A stretch of DNA of 64,000 nucleotides from JAUVXJ01 sp034411995 (GTDB lineage Bacteria > Chloroflexota > Anaerolineae > UBA7937 > B3-Chlor), in the NCBI GenBank assembly GCA_034411995.1, contig DAOUME010000026.1:1054001-1118000 (forward strand), read 5' to 3'. Made by a program: the position numbers and the translations under genes. Below, in pieces: positions 55,333-64,000 of this stretch (the first letter of the stretch is position 1; each line of letters starts with the position of its first letter). The notes under the pieces are model-generated. The model made no database searches and was not told the DNA's origin. It was given only the letters and a program-made list of their open reading frames with translations.

Positions 55333-56751
55333 ATGGGGGATAGGAGAGGCACCGGTTTCGCCATCTTCCTCTGTATCTCGGACCTTGCACTGACGGCGGT
55401 TGCTCTATGGCTGGCTTCCGTCGCACGCGTCACCCTACCCTGGGGAGCCACCCTCTGGCGTAGCGTCCAACTGAACGTGCAGGTGTACGTGCTGGTGCTC
55501 CTGGTCTGGCTCTCCGTTTTCCTCCTCCTGTCCGTCTACGACCCTAAGAAGAACCTGAGGCTTGCCGACGAACTGCAAATGGTGCTGACGGCGGTCCCTG
55601 TGAGTACCCTCGTGTTTGCAGGAACGCTCTATCTTTCCTATCGCGATGTTCCCCGGTTGCTCTTTCTCTATTTCTTCGTCATCGACCTGGCTCTCCTGCT
55701 GTGCTGGAGGGCTCTGCTCCGGGGGGTGCTACGGGCGAGCCAGAGATCGAGACAGCCTGGAACAAACGTCCTCATCGCCGGAGCTGGCGAGGTGGGACGC
55801 AACGTGGCGGCCAATCTTCAGCAGAGGCGATGGACAGGCCTCGAAGTCGTGGGCTTCGTCGACGACGATCCGAAAAAGCAGGGTAAGTGGTTCAGCGGCG
55901 TTGCCGTTCTGGGTAGCCTGGCGGACACAACACGCCTCATCGAAGAGCAGCAGATACGGGAGATCATCTTTGCTCTTCCGCTCCGGGCCCATGAGGAGAT
56001 AGCCAACCTGGTGGTAGGTTTGCAGCGGCTTCCTGTGGTGGTGAAGATCGTACCAGATTTCTTCGACCTGGCTTTCTTCCGGGCGGCCATTACCGTCGAC
56101 GACCTGGGCGGCATTCCACTCCTGAACCTCAGAGCATCGGCGATAGAGGGTTTCCCGCGGGCGGTCAAGCGGGCGTTCGACGTCCTGGGGGCCACCGTGC
56201 TCGTGGTGGCGCTCTCTCCGCTGCTGCTGCTCACCGCCATCCTGATCAAGGTGGATTCAAAGGGGCCGGTGATTTTCAGGCAAATCAGGATCGGCGAGAA
56301 CTGCCAGCCCTTCCACATGTACAAGTTTCGCTCCATGGTCGCTGACGCGGAAGACAAGCTGAAGGAAGTGATTACCCAAACTGAGGATGGACAACTGATC
56401 CACAAGGTGAGAGATGACCCCAGGGTCACCCGTGTGGGACGCTTCCTCCGGCGCACCAGTGTGGACGAACTGCCTCAGTTGTTCAACGTACTCAAGGGAG
56501 AGATGAGCCTGGTAGGTCCCCGTCCGGAGCTACCTTTCCTGGTGGAGCGATACGAAGCCTGGCAGCGCAAACGGTTCGCAGTGCCGCCCGGCATGACCGG
56601 GTGGTGGCAGATCACCGGACGCAGTGACCACCCCATGCACCTGCACGTCGAGGACGACCTGTTCTACATCCAGAACTACTCCCTGCTGCTGGATGTGCAG
56701 ATTCTGTGGAAGACCATAGGCGCGGTGCTCGGACGCAGAGGGGCCTTTTGA
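55333..56751 (+). CDS. polyprenyl-phosphate sugar-phosphate transferase (priming enzyme, WbaP/WcaJ type)
   Basis: A 472-residue enzyme of the bacterial sugar transferase family that starts repeat-unit assembly by placing a sugar-1-phosphate on undecaprenyl phosphate. Four N-terminal helices (about 1-125) are followed by a CoA-binding-like domain with LIAGAGEVGRNVAANL, one more helix, and the catalytic domain: KFRSMVADAEDKL, RFLRRTSVDELPQLFNVLKG and MSLVGPRPELP. All key elements are present. ATG at 55333 has GGGGAT upstream. It probably marks the start of assembly for the glycan coded here. Confidence 0.93.
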   Translation: MGDRRGTGFAIFLCISDLALTAVALWLASVARVTLPWGATLWRSVQLNVQVYVLVLLVWLSVFLLLSVYDPKKNLRLADELQMVLTAVPVSTLVFAGTLYLSYRDVPRLLFLYFFVIDLALLLCWRALLRGVLRASQRSRQPGTNVLIAGAGEVGRNVAANLQQRRWTGLEVVGFVDDDPKKQGKWFSGVAVLGSLADTTRLIEEQQIREIIFALPLRAHEEIANLVVGLQRLPVVVKIVPDFFDLAFFRAAITVDDLGGIPLLNLRASAIEGFPRAVKRAFDVLGATVLVVALSPLLLLTAILIKVDSKGPVIFRQIRIGENCQPFHMYKFRSMVADAEDKLKEVITQTEDGQLIHKVRDDPRVTRVGRFLRRTSVDELPQLFNVLKGEMSLVGPRPELPFLVERYEAWQRKRFAVPPGMTGWWQITGRSDHPMHLHVEDDLFYIQNYSLLLDVQILWKTIGAVLGRRGAF

Positions 56752-56926
56752 CGGGGAGGGTGCTTCGAAAGGCCCTCCTTCGGTGTCGACAGTCGGGCAA
56801 TCGCTGCCCTCAGGACAGTGACCGGGGGGCAGCATCGATGAACCTCTCTGGAGGCCCGATCCGCACACTGCATATTAGATTCCCTCTCAGTGCGCGACGG
56901 CAGATTGTGGGCCATGGGCAACAACA

Positions 56927-58003
56927 GTGGTTACCGAGTCACTAGTTAGTATCATCCAAGTCAAGAGCACCGTGCGGGAAGCCGTGACGCAGGCTATGCA
57001 ACTGGCTCACTGGCAGGAGTTCATACGGCCTGGGGCGGACGTGGCGTTGAAGCCCAACCTGACCCTGGACTTCTTGCTGCCCGGCGCTGTGACCTCCCCC
57101 TCTGTCATGGAAGGTGTCATCCTGACCATTCGCGGGTACGTCAGTCGAATCTACATAGTGGAATCGAACCAGGTGTTGATCAGGAGCGTGGAAAAGGCGC
57201 TGCGCCAGACGAGAATCGCCGATCTGTGCGAGAAGTACGATGTAGAATGGGTCAACATGTCACGCGGACCCTACCAGCGGGTGCGATGCGAAGATGGATT
57301 GGTCTTGCAGGATATCGACTTGCCGGAGATACTGTCCCGAACGCAGCTCATTACCGTGCCCACGATGAAGACCCACGGCAGAACTGTCATTAGCGGCGCC
57401 ATCAAGAACCAATGGGGTTGCTTGAAAGAGCTTAGACACAACTATCATCCAGTGGTCAACGAGGCGCTTGCGGACGTCAATTCGGTGGTGAAACCAAGCT
57501 TCGCTGTGATGGACGCGACCGTAGGTCTTGAAGGAAATGGACCGAAATCGGGAATCCCAAGAATAGCGGATCGTGTGCTCGCGTCCGGCGATTTCGTGGC
57601 TCTGGATGCCGTCGCAGCCAAGATCATGGGCTTTGACCCCGAGGCCATCCCTCACATCCAACACTGCCACGATCGTGGCCTGGGAAGAGGCACGTTGGTG
57701 GAGATCACAACCGTCGGCGAAGACATAAAGGCCCTGAATCTCCATTTCCAGCCAGCGAGAAACAACCAAGTGGCTGTGGTCGAGATGCTCCTGAGAGGAT
57801 CACGCGTTCACAAGTTGGTGTTCGACACGCCGCTCTTCCAAGTGTTCATCGGAGGGGCCTTGATTTGGTACTATGTGTGGTATTACCTGCTCGGTGGGAA
57901 ACGGCAACGCGACAGGATACTGAGGAATCCCAAGTATGGACCACAGTGGGCCCCAGGCCCCCGGCCAAAGCCTTCGAAAGCAGAGAGAGGCACGCCGCAA
58001 TGA
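56927..58003 (+). CDS. DUF362 domain protein
   Basis: A 358-residue protein of the DUF362 family (uncharacterised; some members have an added ferredoxin domain, absent here). Recognisable segments are VALKPNLTLDF, TVPTMKTHGRTVISGAIKN followed by NQWGCLKEL, and DRVLASGDFVALDAVAA. A C-terminal hydrophobic helix (FIGGALIWYYVWYYLLGG) ends with a basic tail, so it is likely membrane-anchored. GTG at 56927 starts the frame; the methyltransferase ATG overlaps its stop (ATGA). The role in the locus is unknown. Confidence 0.82.
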   Translation: MVTESLVSIIQVKSTVREAVTQAMQLAHWQEFIRPGADVALKPNLTLDFLLPGAVTSPSVMEGVILTIRGYVSRIYIVESNQVLIRSVEKALRQTRIADLCEKYDVEWVNMSRGPYQRVRCEDGLVLQDIDLPEILSRTQLITVPTMKTHGRTVISGAIKNQWGCLKELRHNYHPVVNEALADVNSVVKPSFAVMDATVGLEGNGPKSGIPRIADRVLASGDFVALDAVAAKIMGFDPEAIPHIQHCHDRGLGRGTLVEITTVGEDIKALNLHFQPARNNQVAVVEMLLRGSRVHKLVFDTPLFQVFIGGALIWYYVWYYLLGGKRQRDRILRNPKYGPQWAPGPRPKPSKAERGTPQ

Positions 58004-58656
58004 CGCGTGATGTCCAGAAGCTATACTCGGCGCGCTTCTCGGAGAGCGACCTGCAGCGGAAGAACATGGTGTGGGAAGTGCTGTGTCGTGACTTCTTCCA
58101 GAAGTACGTCGGCCTTTCGGACACTGTCGTGGATGTCGGCGCTGGACACTGCGAGTTCATAAACAACATCCGGTGTGGCAGGAAGTACGCCGTGGATCTA
58201 AGCGAGCACACGCGCCAATTCGCTGGCGAGGGGGTCGCCGTTCTGCAGGCAAAGAGCACCAATATGCGCGCACTCGGGAATGGAAGCGTTGACGTCGTGT
58301 TCGCCAGCAACTTCTTCGAGCACCTCGAGAGCAAGGCTGATCTTCTGGCAACGTTGAGGGAAATACACAGGGTCTTGACAACTGGAGGACGGCTCCTGAT
58401 TCTGCAACCCAACATCAAGTACCTTCACGGGTCTTTCTGGGATTTCTTGGATCACCACCTTCCTCTGAGCCACTTGAGCATGACAGAGGCCCTGGAGTTG
58501 ACCGACTTCAGTGTTCTGGAGACCCGTCCTAGGTTCCTGCCGTTCACGACGAAGAGCGCCCTGCCCCAGAGCCCCTTGCTGGTTGCCTTGTATCTCAAGG
58601 TTCCGCTCGCACAACGCATCATGGGTAAGCAAATGTTCATCGCTGCCACTAGATAG
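58000..58656 (+). CDS. class I SAM-dependent methyltransferase
   Basis: A 218-residue methyltransferase with motif I VVDVGAGHCEFINNI, VDLSEHTR, and the post-motif NFFEHLESKADLLATLREIHRVL that is typical of Methyltransf_11 sugar or lipid methylases. ATG at 58000 overlaps the DUF362 stop by four bases. The frame extends upstream to 57865 but those residues belong to the neighbour's coding strand. It ends just before an unusually started FAD oxidoreductase. Confidence 0.85.
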   Translation: MTRDVQKLYSARFSESDLQRKNMVWEVLCRDFFQKYVGLSDTVVDVGAGHCEFINNIRCGRKYAVDLSEHTRQFAGEGVAVLQAKSTNMRALGNGSVDVVFASNFFEHLESKADLLATLREIHRVLTTGGRLLILQPNIKYLHGSFWDFLDHHLPLSHLSMTEALELTDFSVLETRPRFLPFTTKSALPQSPLLVALYLKVPLAQRIMGKQMFIAATR

Positions 58657-58666
58657 GAGGGAGGCA

Positions 58667-60031
58667 ATCGAAGAGGGAGCACCAGCACACCAGCGGTCAT
58701 CAACAACACTCAGAGTAGGGATAGTCGGCGGAGGCATAGCCGGACTTTCAGCGGCCTACGAGCTGTCAAAACACGGAGTGAAACCAGTGGTGTTCGAGCG
58801 GGAAGAGACGTTGGGAGGACTGGCGAGTAGCTTCCTCCTGGAAGGACATCACCTGGAACGCTATTACCATTTCATCTGTCGAGGCGACCGCTCGCTTCTA
58901 CAACTTCTGGACGAACTGGGACTCAAGCCCGACGTACACTGGGTGCACACCACCATGGGCTTGGTCTACGAGAGAAGGCTCTACCCCTTCGGCGAACCGT
59001 GGGATCTGCTCACGTTTGCGGCTCTCAATTGGAGGGACAAGCTCAGATTCGGATGGGGTGTGCTCCGCTCCAAGAGCCTAAGCGATTGGCACGATATGGA
59101 GAACGTGCCTGCTGCCCGGTGGTTGACCCAACGCTTTGGCTCAAGAGCTTACACAATTGTCCATGAACCCCTACTCACGCTCAAGTTCGGTCCCTACGCT
59201 GACAGGATATCGGCAGCTTGGATGTGGGCCCGCATTCACCGCCTCGCTCGCTCCCGCACGGGTCCTCTACAGAGAGAGATGCTGGGCTATCTAGACGGCG
59301 GAAGTCAGCGGCTCGTGAACAGATTGGCACAGGAGATCACGATCAGAGGTGGTCGGATACTCACTGGGTCGCCGATCTCCAAGATCCTGGCGTCGGACGG
59401 ACATGTGATGGGCGTCCAGTGTGCTGGGCGCAGTTGGAAGTTCGACCAGGTACTCTCCACCATCCCTGCGCCTAGTCTGGCGAAGTGCGCAGAGGGCATC
59501 TATGGAGCTCGTGTGCACAGGTCCGGTGGCGTGGAGTGGATAGGAGTGGTCTGCCTGGTGTTGCGGCTGAAAACGCCCCTTACAAGGCATTTCTGGGTGA
59601 ACATCAGCGACCCCACTATCCCCCTGGCCGGGATCATTGAGTTCACGAAGCTCAACCCATGCCCCTACCTTGGTGGGGAATCCATCACCTATGTGCCTCG
59701 GTACATGCCCTGCACCGACGATGCCTACTCCATGGGGAGCGATGATCAGTACAGACAGGTCGTGGAGTACCTCAAGCTGCTCTTCCCCGGTTTCTCGGAC
59801 AAGCAGGTCAGGGACTATCATCTCTTCATGGATGACTACGCTCAACCCATCTGTGAGATAGGTTTCTCACAGACCGTCGCCTCGATGAAGTCACCCTGCG
59901 CGGGGTTCTATGCTGTCGACTCCTCTCTGCTTCATCCCCACGACAGGACGCTATCCAATAGCATAGACCTGGGATACAAGGCGGCAAGACTCATGATGCG
60001 CGAATCGACGGAGGGCTATGGGCCGGCGTAG
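58667..60031 (+). CDS. FAD-dependent oxidoreductase, amine-oxidase type, apparent ATC start
   Basis: About 454 residues. The FAD Rossmann motif is VGIVGGGIAGLSAAYELSKH at residues about 17-36, followed by GGLASSF, the segment HLERYYHFICRGDRSL, and a C-terminal FAD-binding YAVDSSLL. It resembles protoporphyrinogen-oxidase and UDP-galactopyranose-mutase-like flavoproteins found in polysaccharide clusters. No ATG, GTG or TTG exists in frame between 58586 and the Rossmann motif; the only codon well placed after the strong AGGAGG site (58655-58660, six-base spacer) is ATC at 58667. A TTG at 58583 lacks a ribosome site and lies inside the methyltransferase gene. Confidence 0.8.
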   Translation: MEEGAPAHQRSSTTLRVGIVGGGIAGLSAAYELSKHGVKPVVFEREETLGGLASSFLLEGHHLERYYHFICRGDRSLLQLLDELGLKPDVHWVHTTMGLVYERRLYPFGEPWDLLTFAALNWRDKLRFGWGVLRSKSLSDWHDMENVPAARWLTQRFGSRAYTIVHEPLLTLKFGPYADRISAAWMWARIHRLARSRTGPLQREMLGYLDGGSQRLVNRLAQEITIRGGRILTGSPISKILASDGHVMGVQCAGRSWKFDQVLSTIPAPSLAKCAEGIYGARVHRSGGVEWIGVVCLVLRLKTPLTRHFWVNISDPTIPLAGIIEFTKLNPCPYLGGESITYVPRYMPCTDDAYSMGSDDQYRQVVEYLKLLFPGFSDKQVRDYHLFMDDYAQPICEIGFSQTVASMKSPCAGFYAVDSSLLHPHDRTLSNSIDLGYKAARLMMRESTEGYGPA

Positions 60032-60100
60032 TCGGCCGACTGTGGACCCCACACGATAGCGCTAAGATCCTCCCGTGGTCACATCGAAGGAACTGTCTGT

Positions 60101-62317
60101 ATGCATGCCAAGGAAACGGCTGACAGAGAGAAGCTCCTGACACTGAGTGTGGTTCTGGCCACCGCTCTTCTGGCGACAGGGCTGCGGCTGTACGCCCTGG
60201 ATGCCACAGCCTTGTGCGGAGATGAACTCTACAGCGCAAGCCGCGTGCAGCTAGGCATGTCATCGATCATCAGGAATACGGCAGCCTATGACGATGTGCC
60301 GCCATTGTACTATCTCGTCAGCCGATCATTCCTGATCTTGATGGGCAACACCGACTTCACCTTCCGTTTCCCCACCGCACTCCTTGGCGCACTCTCCGTC
60401 CTGCTGACCTACAAGGTAGGCGAGATGCTCTGGTCGAGGAGCGTGGGGTTAATAGGATCCTTCATGCTGGCGATCAACGCTTACCATGTTCAGTTCTCAC
60501 AATTCGCCAGGCACTATGCACTCACGGTGTTCATAGTCCTCTTATCGCTGATCCTCTTCCTGAAGGCCCTGGAGACCAACCGGAAGAGCTACTGGCTGGG
60601 ATTTGCGATTGGCACGGCTTTCGGGTTCTACAATCACTACTTCGTGCTCCTGATGCTGGTCAGCGAAACGATCTACGCATCCTGCGCCATTGCCCAAGCG
60701 TATGTGACTCAACGCACGTCATCGGGGCTTGCCGAGCAGAAGCGCTCCTCGGAACAGACCGTTGACCCTAGGCGGCAAGCGTTGACGTTTGCCGGGAGTC
60801 TAGCTCTCATCGCCATCTTCTGTCTCCCTTGGGTACCTCCCATGCTGAAGCACCTGTCAGGACCTCACGTCCGATGGGGTGGCTTTGCGGGCAGCGCCGC
60901 GCTGAGCATCCAGCAGTGGCCTGGATACATCCACCTGTGGTTGAGCAGCTACAGTGGGGTGCATGCCCCTCTCGTGCTACTGTTGGCCGCCTTGTTCGTC
61001 TTGGGGCTGATACGCTCCCAACGTGGCCCCGCCCTGCTGATCGCACTGTCGATTGGGATACCGCTGCTGTTCTCGATCAGCGTGATATCTGACCGGGCCG
61101 CCGATCCCAGGTACTCGGTGTTCATCCTCCCGCTATACTTGCTCGTACTGGCACGAGGAAGTTTGTCAGTAGCATCGGCCGTACAGCGACTCTTGAGCAG
61201 AACGGTCCGGCACCGGGACTGGCTATTACCGTTCACCACAACCATCGTCGTCCTCACCGTTGCCGGGCTCGGTGTCGTGCCCCTCCACGACTACTACCTC
61301 AACCGTCCGACAGAGGAGTGGCGAGCCGCAGCGAAGTACCTAGCGGACAACTTGGTTCCAGGTGACCTGATCCTTGTCGATGGCGTCGAATACGGCGGCG
61401 GACGGGACTCCGGCCGGGTCCTCATGGGTTTGTCTCGTTATCTGCCAGCCTATGGTCTCACCGGCGCTCCACTGTCCAAGGTCGAGAGGGGACTCTGGAA
61501 GAATCTGCTCGGATCTCTTGAGCAAGATCCGGGTAGAGTATGGGCAGTTCTCTGGTATTCTGCCACAGCTCCTTCCTGGGAAGGCCAGGAGCACCCCAAC
61601 ATTGTCGATTTTCCAGGCGTGCTCATCATCCGGCCGATGGAACCATCCGGAGACATATTTCGAGACACGGTCTCCATGCTGCATGTCCTGCTCGACCTCA
61701 TGCCTACGCAGGAGGGTCGCTTCGATGTACATCTCGCCCTGGCTGATATCTATCTGCGAACTCTGCAACTTGAGGATGCCCAATCCGAACTAGACAGCGC
61801 GAGCGCGGTGCGGCCAGAAAGTCCGGAGGCTTCACGCGCCCTGACCGAGGCACTGGCGGACTTCGAGCGTACCTCTTCGGCGATGCAAGATATTCAGCAC
61901 CCTCTCTGGCGCAACATCGGCCAAGAGATCGCTCTTGTAGGTTACGACATGGGCACAACAGCCGCGAGCCCCGGGGAGTCGCTGCACCTTGCGCTCTGGT
62001 GGGCGGCCTTGCGGAAGATGAACCGAGACTACACAGCCTTCGTTCATGTCGTGGGACCAGATGGCCAGATTCTGGTCCAGGAGGACAGACTGCTGAAGCA
62101 CGCCTCCCTTCTCACGTCCGGATGGCGACCTGGAGACGCACCGGTCAGCGATGAGTACGACCTCCAACTTCCCGCCGATAGTAAGGCCGGCAAGTACAAC
62201 GTCATCGTTGGCGTATACTACTGGGAGACTGGAGAACGTCTTCCAGTCTGGGACGAGCTTGGACAGAGAGCCCATGGCGATGCGATATGGCTTGAGGAGC
62301 TAGCCATGATCGGGTGA
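60101..62317 (+). CDS. GT39-like membrane glycosyltransferase (copy 2)
   Basis: A 738-residue GT-C protein. The first outside loop has TALCGDELYSASR, with the Asp-Glu pair expected at the active site, then YDDVPPLYYLVSRSFLIL; about nine further helices follow to residue 420. The C-terminal 200 residues contain a helical linker and a beta-sandwich beginning around GQEIALVGYDMGTTAASPGE. The same architecture is seen at 29242-31761. It would move a sugar from a lipid-phosphate donor on the outer face. ATG at 60101 follows the FAD gene by 70 bases. Confidence 0.82.
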   Translation: MHAKETADREKLLTLSVVLATALLATGLRLYALDATALCGDELYSASRVQLGMSSIIRNTAAYDDVPPLYYLVSRSFLILMGNTDFTFRFPTALLGALSVLLTYKVGEMLWSRSVGLIGSFMLAINAYHVQFSQFARHYALTVFIVLLSLILFLKALETNRKSYWLGFAIGTAFGFYNHYFVLLMLVSETIYASCAIAQAYVTQRTSSGLAEQKRSSEQTVDPRRQALTFAGSLALIAIFCLPWVPPMLKHLSGPHVRWGGFAGSAALSIQQWPGYIHLWLSSYSGVHAPLVLLLAALFVLGLIRSQRGPALLIALSIGIPLLFSISVISDRAADPRYSVFILPLYLLVLARGSLSVASAVQRLLSRTVRHRDWLLPFTTTIVVLTVAGLGVVPLHDYYLNRPTEEWRAAAKYLADNLVPGDLILVDGVEYGGGRDSGRVLMGLSRYLPAYGLTGAPLSKVERGLWKNLLGSLEQDPGRVWAVLWYSATAPSWEGQEHPNIVDFPGVLIIRPMEPSGDIFRDTVSMLHVLLDLMPTQEGRFDVHLALADIYLRTLQLEDAQSELDSASAVRPESPEASRALTEALADFERTSSAMQDIQHPLWRNIGQEIALVGYDMGTTAASPGESLHLALWWAALRKMNRDYTAFVHVVGPDGQILVQEDRLLKHASLLTSGWRPGDAPVSDEYDLQLPADSKAGKYNVIVGVYYWETGERLPVWDELGQRAHGDAIWLEELAMIG

Positions 62318-62524
62318 GGGCACCCCCGGCGCGAGCAAATCGCCACACCTTGCGGCGTCAGTTGCATGCTGAGAACGATACATTCTGGAATACCCACTTA
62401 GTCTTGCGACTGATGGTTGTGGACCGCGCGGCGAAGCTTGGAAGTCCACCTCCGATTCCTTGCTGTCTAGCACAGGAGCGTGAACCGTGCGAGTCACAAG
62501 GGCTCAGGAGCAACGTGAGGTACT

Positions 62525-63991
62525 ATGACTGGCGGTACCGAAACGAATCAAACCAATGCAGCAGCCGCTCGCAGCTATCAACGGGTGCGCATGGCCCACT
62601 GGGATCGTGTGGCGAGGATGCTGCATCGATGGAGTGGACTGGGCGGGTTCTATCACAGGCAACTTGCACACCTCTACCGTCTCCTGGTTCCGCCAGGTCT
62701 GCGCGTACTCGAGGTGGGCTGTGGACAGGGAGATTTGCTGGCTGCGCTTCAGCCCTCTGTGGGAGTGGGAGTGGATTTCTCCATAGAGATGCTCAGGCGG
62801 GCCTCAGTGAGGTACCCACGGCTGCACTTCTTGCAGGCCGACGCACACCAACTGCCGCTGGGTGGCGACTTCGACGTCATCATCCTCTCAGACCTGGTCA
62901 ATGATCTGTGGGACGTTCAAGCCGTCTTTGAACAACTGGCCACTTTGTGCCATCCCCGGACACGGCTGATGCTCAACACCTACAGCCGCCTTTGGGAGAT
63001 TCCCCTGGCGCTGGCTCAACGCCTGGGCCTGAGCAAGCCGAACCTGGAGCAGAACTGGTTCACGGTGGAAGACATCTCCAATCTGTTAAGACTCACCGGT
63101 CTTGAGGTTGTCAAGCATACGCAGGAGATCCTCCTGCCTCTGTACCTGCCCTTGTTCTCCATGCTGGCCAACCGTGCTTTGGTCAGGTTCTGGCCATTCT
63201 GCCATGGCGCCTTGACCAACTTCGTGATTGCCCGTCCCGCATCGGTGGGTGAACGGCGCGCTTTCTCCCAGGAACCAGTGGTCTCTGTGATCGTCCCCGT
63301 GCGAAACGAAGCTGGCAACGTCGAAGGCATCTTGACCCGGGTGCCGGAGATGGGAGCCGGCACCGAACTGGTCTTCGTAGAGGGGCACTCCCAGGACGAC
63401 AGTTACGCCGCGCTCGAGCGCGCCATGGCCAACCACACCAGCCGTAGATGCCAGCTATTCAGACAAGCAGGTCGGGGAAAGGGAGACGCGGTGAGGATGG
63501 GCTTCTCCCATGCCAGCGGCGAAATCCTGATGATTCTGGACGCCGACTTGACCGTCCCGCCAGAGGACTTGCCTCGTTGCTACGACGCCCTGGTATCAGC
63601 AAGGGCTGAGTTTGTGAACGGCGTTCGTCTGGTGTACCCTATGCAACACCGCGCCATGCGCTTCCTGAACCTGGTCGGAAACAAAGCCTTCAGCGTGATC
63701 TTCTCCTGGCTGCTTGGGCAGCCGATCAAGGACACTTTGTGTGGTACCAAGGCCCTCTGGAAGCGAGATTATGACTTGATTGCCGATAACCGGGCGTACT
63801 TCGGTGATTTCGATCCATTTGGAGATTTCGATCTGCTGTTTGGCGCCGCCAAGCTCAATCTCAAGATCGTCGATTTGCCCATCCGCTACCGAGAGCGCAC
63901 GTATGGTGCTACCAACATCCAGCGCTGGCAGCACGGGTGGCTACTGGTCAGAATGGTGGTGTTTGCGGCCCGGCGCATCAAGTTCGTATGA
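62525..63991 (+). CDS. fused methyltransferase and GT2 glycosyltransferase
   Basis: A 488-residue two-domain protein. The N-terminal part (about 1-235) is a class I methyltransferase: RVLEVGCGQGDLLAAL, VDFSIEMLRRAS, FDVIILSDLVNDLWD. From about residue 250 a GT2 domain begins with VSVIVPVRNEAGNVEGIL; it has the LDADLTVP Asp-x-Asp donor site and a C-terminal segment YRERTYGATNIQRW typical of dolichyl-phosphate-mannose-synthase-like GT2 enzymes. ATG at 62525 is preceded by GTGAGGT. Such a fusion suggests transfer and methylation of the same lipid-linked sugar. It ends near the window edge. Confidence 0.88.
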   Translation: MTGGTETNQTNAAAARSYQRVRMAHWDRVARMLHRWSGLGGFYHRQLAHLYRLLVPPGLRVLEVGCGQGDLLAALQPSVGVGVDFSIEMLRRASVRYPRLHFLQADAHQLPLGGDFDVIILSDLVNDLWDVQAVFEQLATLCHPRTRLMLNTYSRLWEIPLALAQRLGLSKPNLEQNWFTVEDISNLLRLTGLEVVKHTQEILLPLYLPLFSMLANRALVRFWPFCHGALTNFVIARPASVGERRAFSQEPVVSVIVPVRNEAGNVEGILTRVPEMGAGTELVFVEGHSQDDSYAALERAMANHTSRRCQLFRQAGRGKGDAVRMGFSHASGEILMILDADLTVPPEDLPRCYDALVSARAEFVNGVRLVYPMQHRAMRFLNLVGNKAFSVIFSWLLGQPIKDTLCGTKALWKRDYDLIADNRAYFGDFDPFGDFDLLFGAAKLNLKIVDLPIRYRERTYGATNIQRWQHGWLLVRMVVFAARRIKFV

Positions 63992-64000
63992 GGAAGACTG

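Overview
The window is high-GC bacterial chromosome, most likely from an uncultured Chloroflexota (Anaerolineae-like) bacterium. This is inferred, not proven. The clues are Pro/Thr/Ala/Val-rich linkers straight after the lipobox of both solute-binding proteins, several very large GT39-type membrane glycosyltransferases, a tungsten-type aldehyde:ferredoxin oxidoreductase and near-consensus sigma70 promoters. No rRNA, tRNA, CRISPR array, insertion sequence or phage gene was recognised.

Region 1 (1-13202, all minus strand) is a duplicated peptide uptake and cleavage island. It holds two family-5 solute-binding lipoproteins, two DppB/DppC permease pairs, two M24 Xaa-Pro peptidase-like genes (one cut by the window edge) and two paralogous amidohydrolases of the metal-dependent dipeptidase type. 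A YheO/DauR-type regulator lies at its head. The intergenic region 13203-13705 carries divergent promoters and four copies of an 11-bp dyad, CACA-N3-TGT(C/G), which are good operator candidates.

Region 2 (13706-20304) continues the amino-acid theme. It has a cupin broken by one extra C in a C8 run, an ornithine cyclodeaminase-family enzyme, then a polyferredoxin, an aldehyde:ferredoxin oxidoreductase and a tandem TIGR04076-like protein in an apparent operon. RidA and a class V aminotransferase face it on the minus strand.

Region 3 (20682-24316) is a complete ECF transporter operon (EcfA1, EcfA2, EcfT, S component) behind a sigma70 promoter and a structured leader ending in an intrinsic terminator. 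The leader matches no riboswitch class I know.

Region 4 (24332-44842) is mostly housekeeping: MnmG, a secreted bactofilin-like membrane protein, a GT39-type glycosyltransferase, an unknown 287-residue protein, a CobO-type adenosyltransferase next to an isobutyryl-CoA-mutase-like subunit, a 5'-nucleotidase-like enzyme, a YbdG-like mechanosensitive channel, an alpha/beta hydrolase, a radical SAM protein coupled to a dihydropyrimidinase, a TolB-like lipoprotein and a MurJ-type flippase.

Region 5 (45178-63991) is a surface polysaccharide locus on the plus strand. It opens with a perfect consensus promoter (TTGACA-N17-TATAAT) and contains glycosyltransferases, methyltransferases, an O-antigen ligase/polymerase, sugar-nucleotide enzymes, a priming sugar transferase, a SPASM-like radical SAM protein, a DUF362 protein, an FAD oxidoreductase that seems to start at ATC, a second GT39 and a methyltransferase-GT2 fusion. 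An rmlD-like pseudogene interrupts the locus at about 51151-51440.

Promoters, hairpins and overlaps were found by reading the sequence by eye. Product names rest on recognised motifs and family resemblance; no database search was run.
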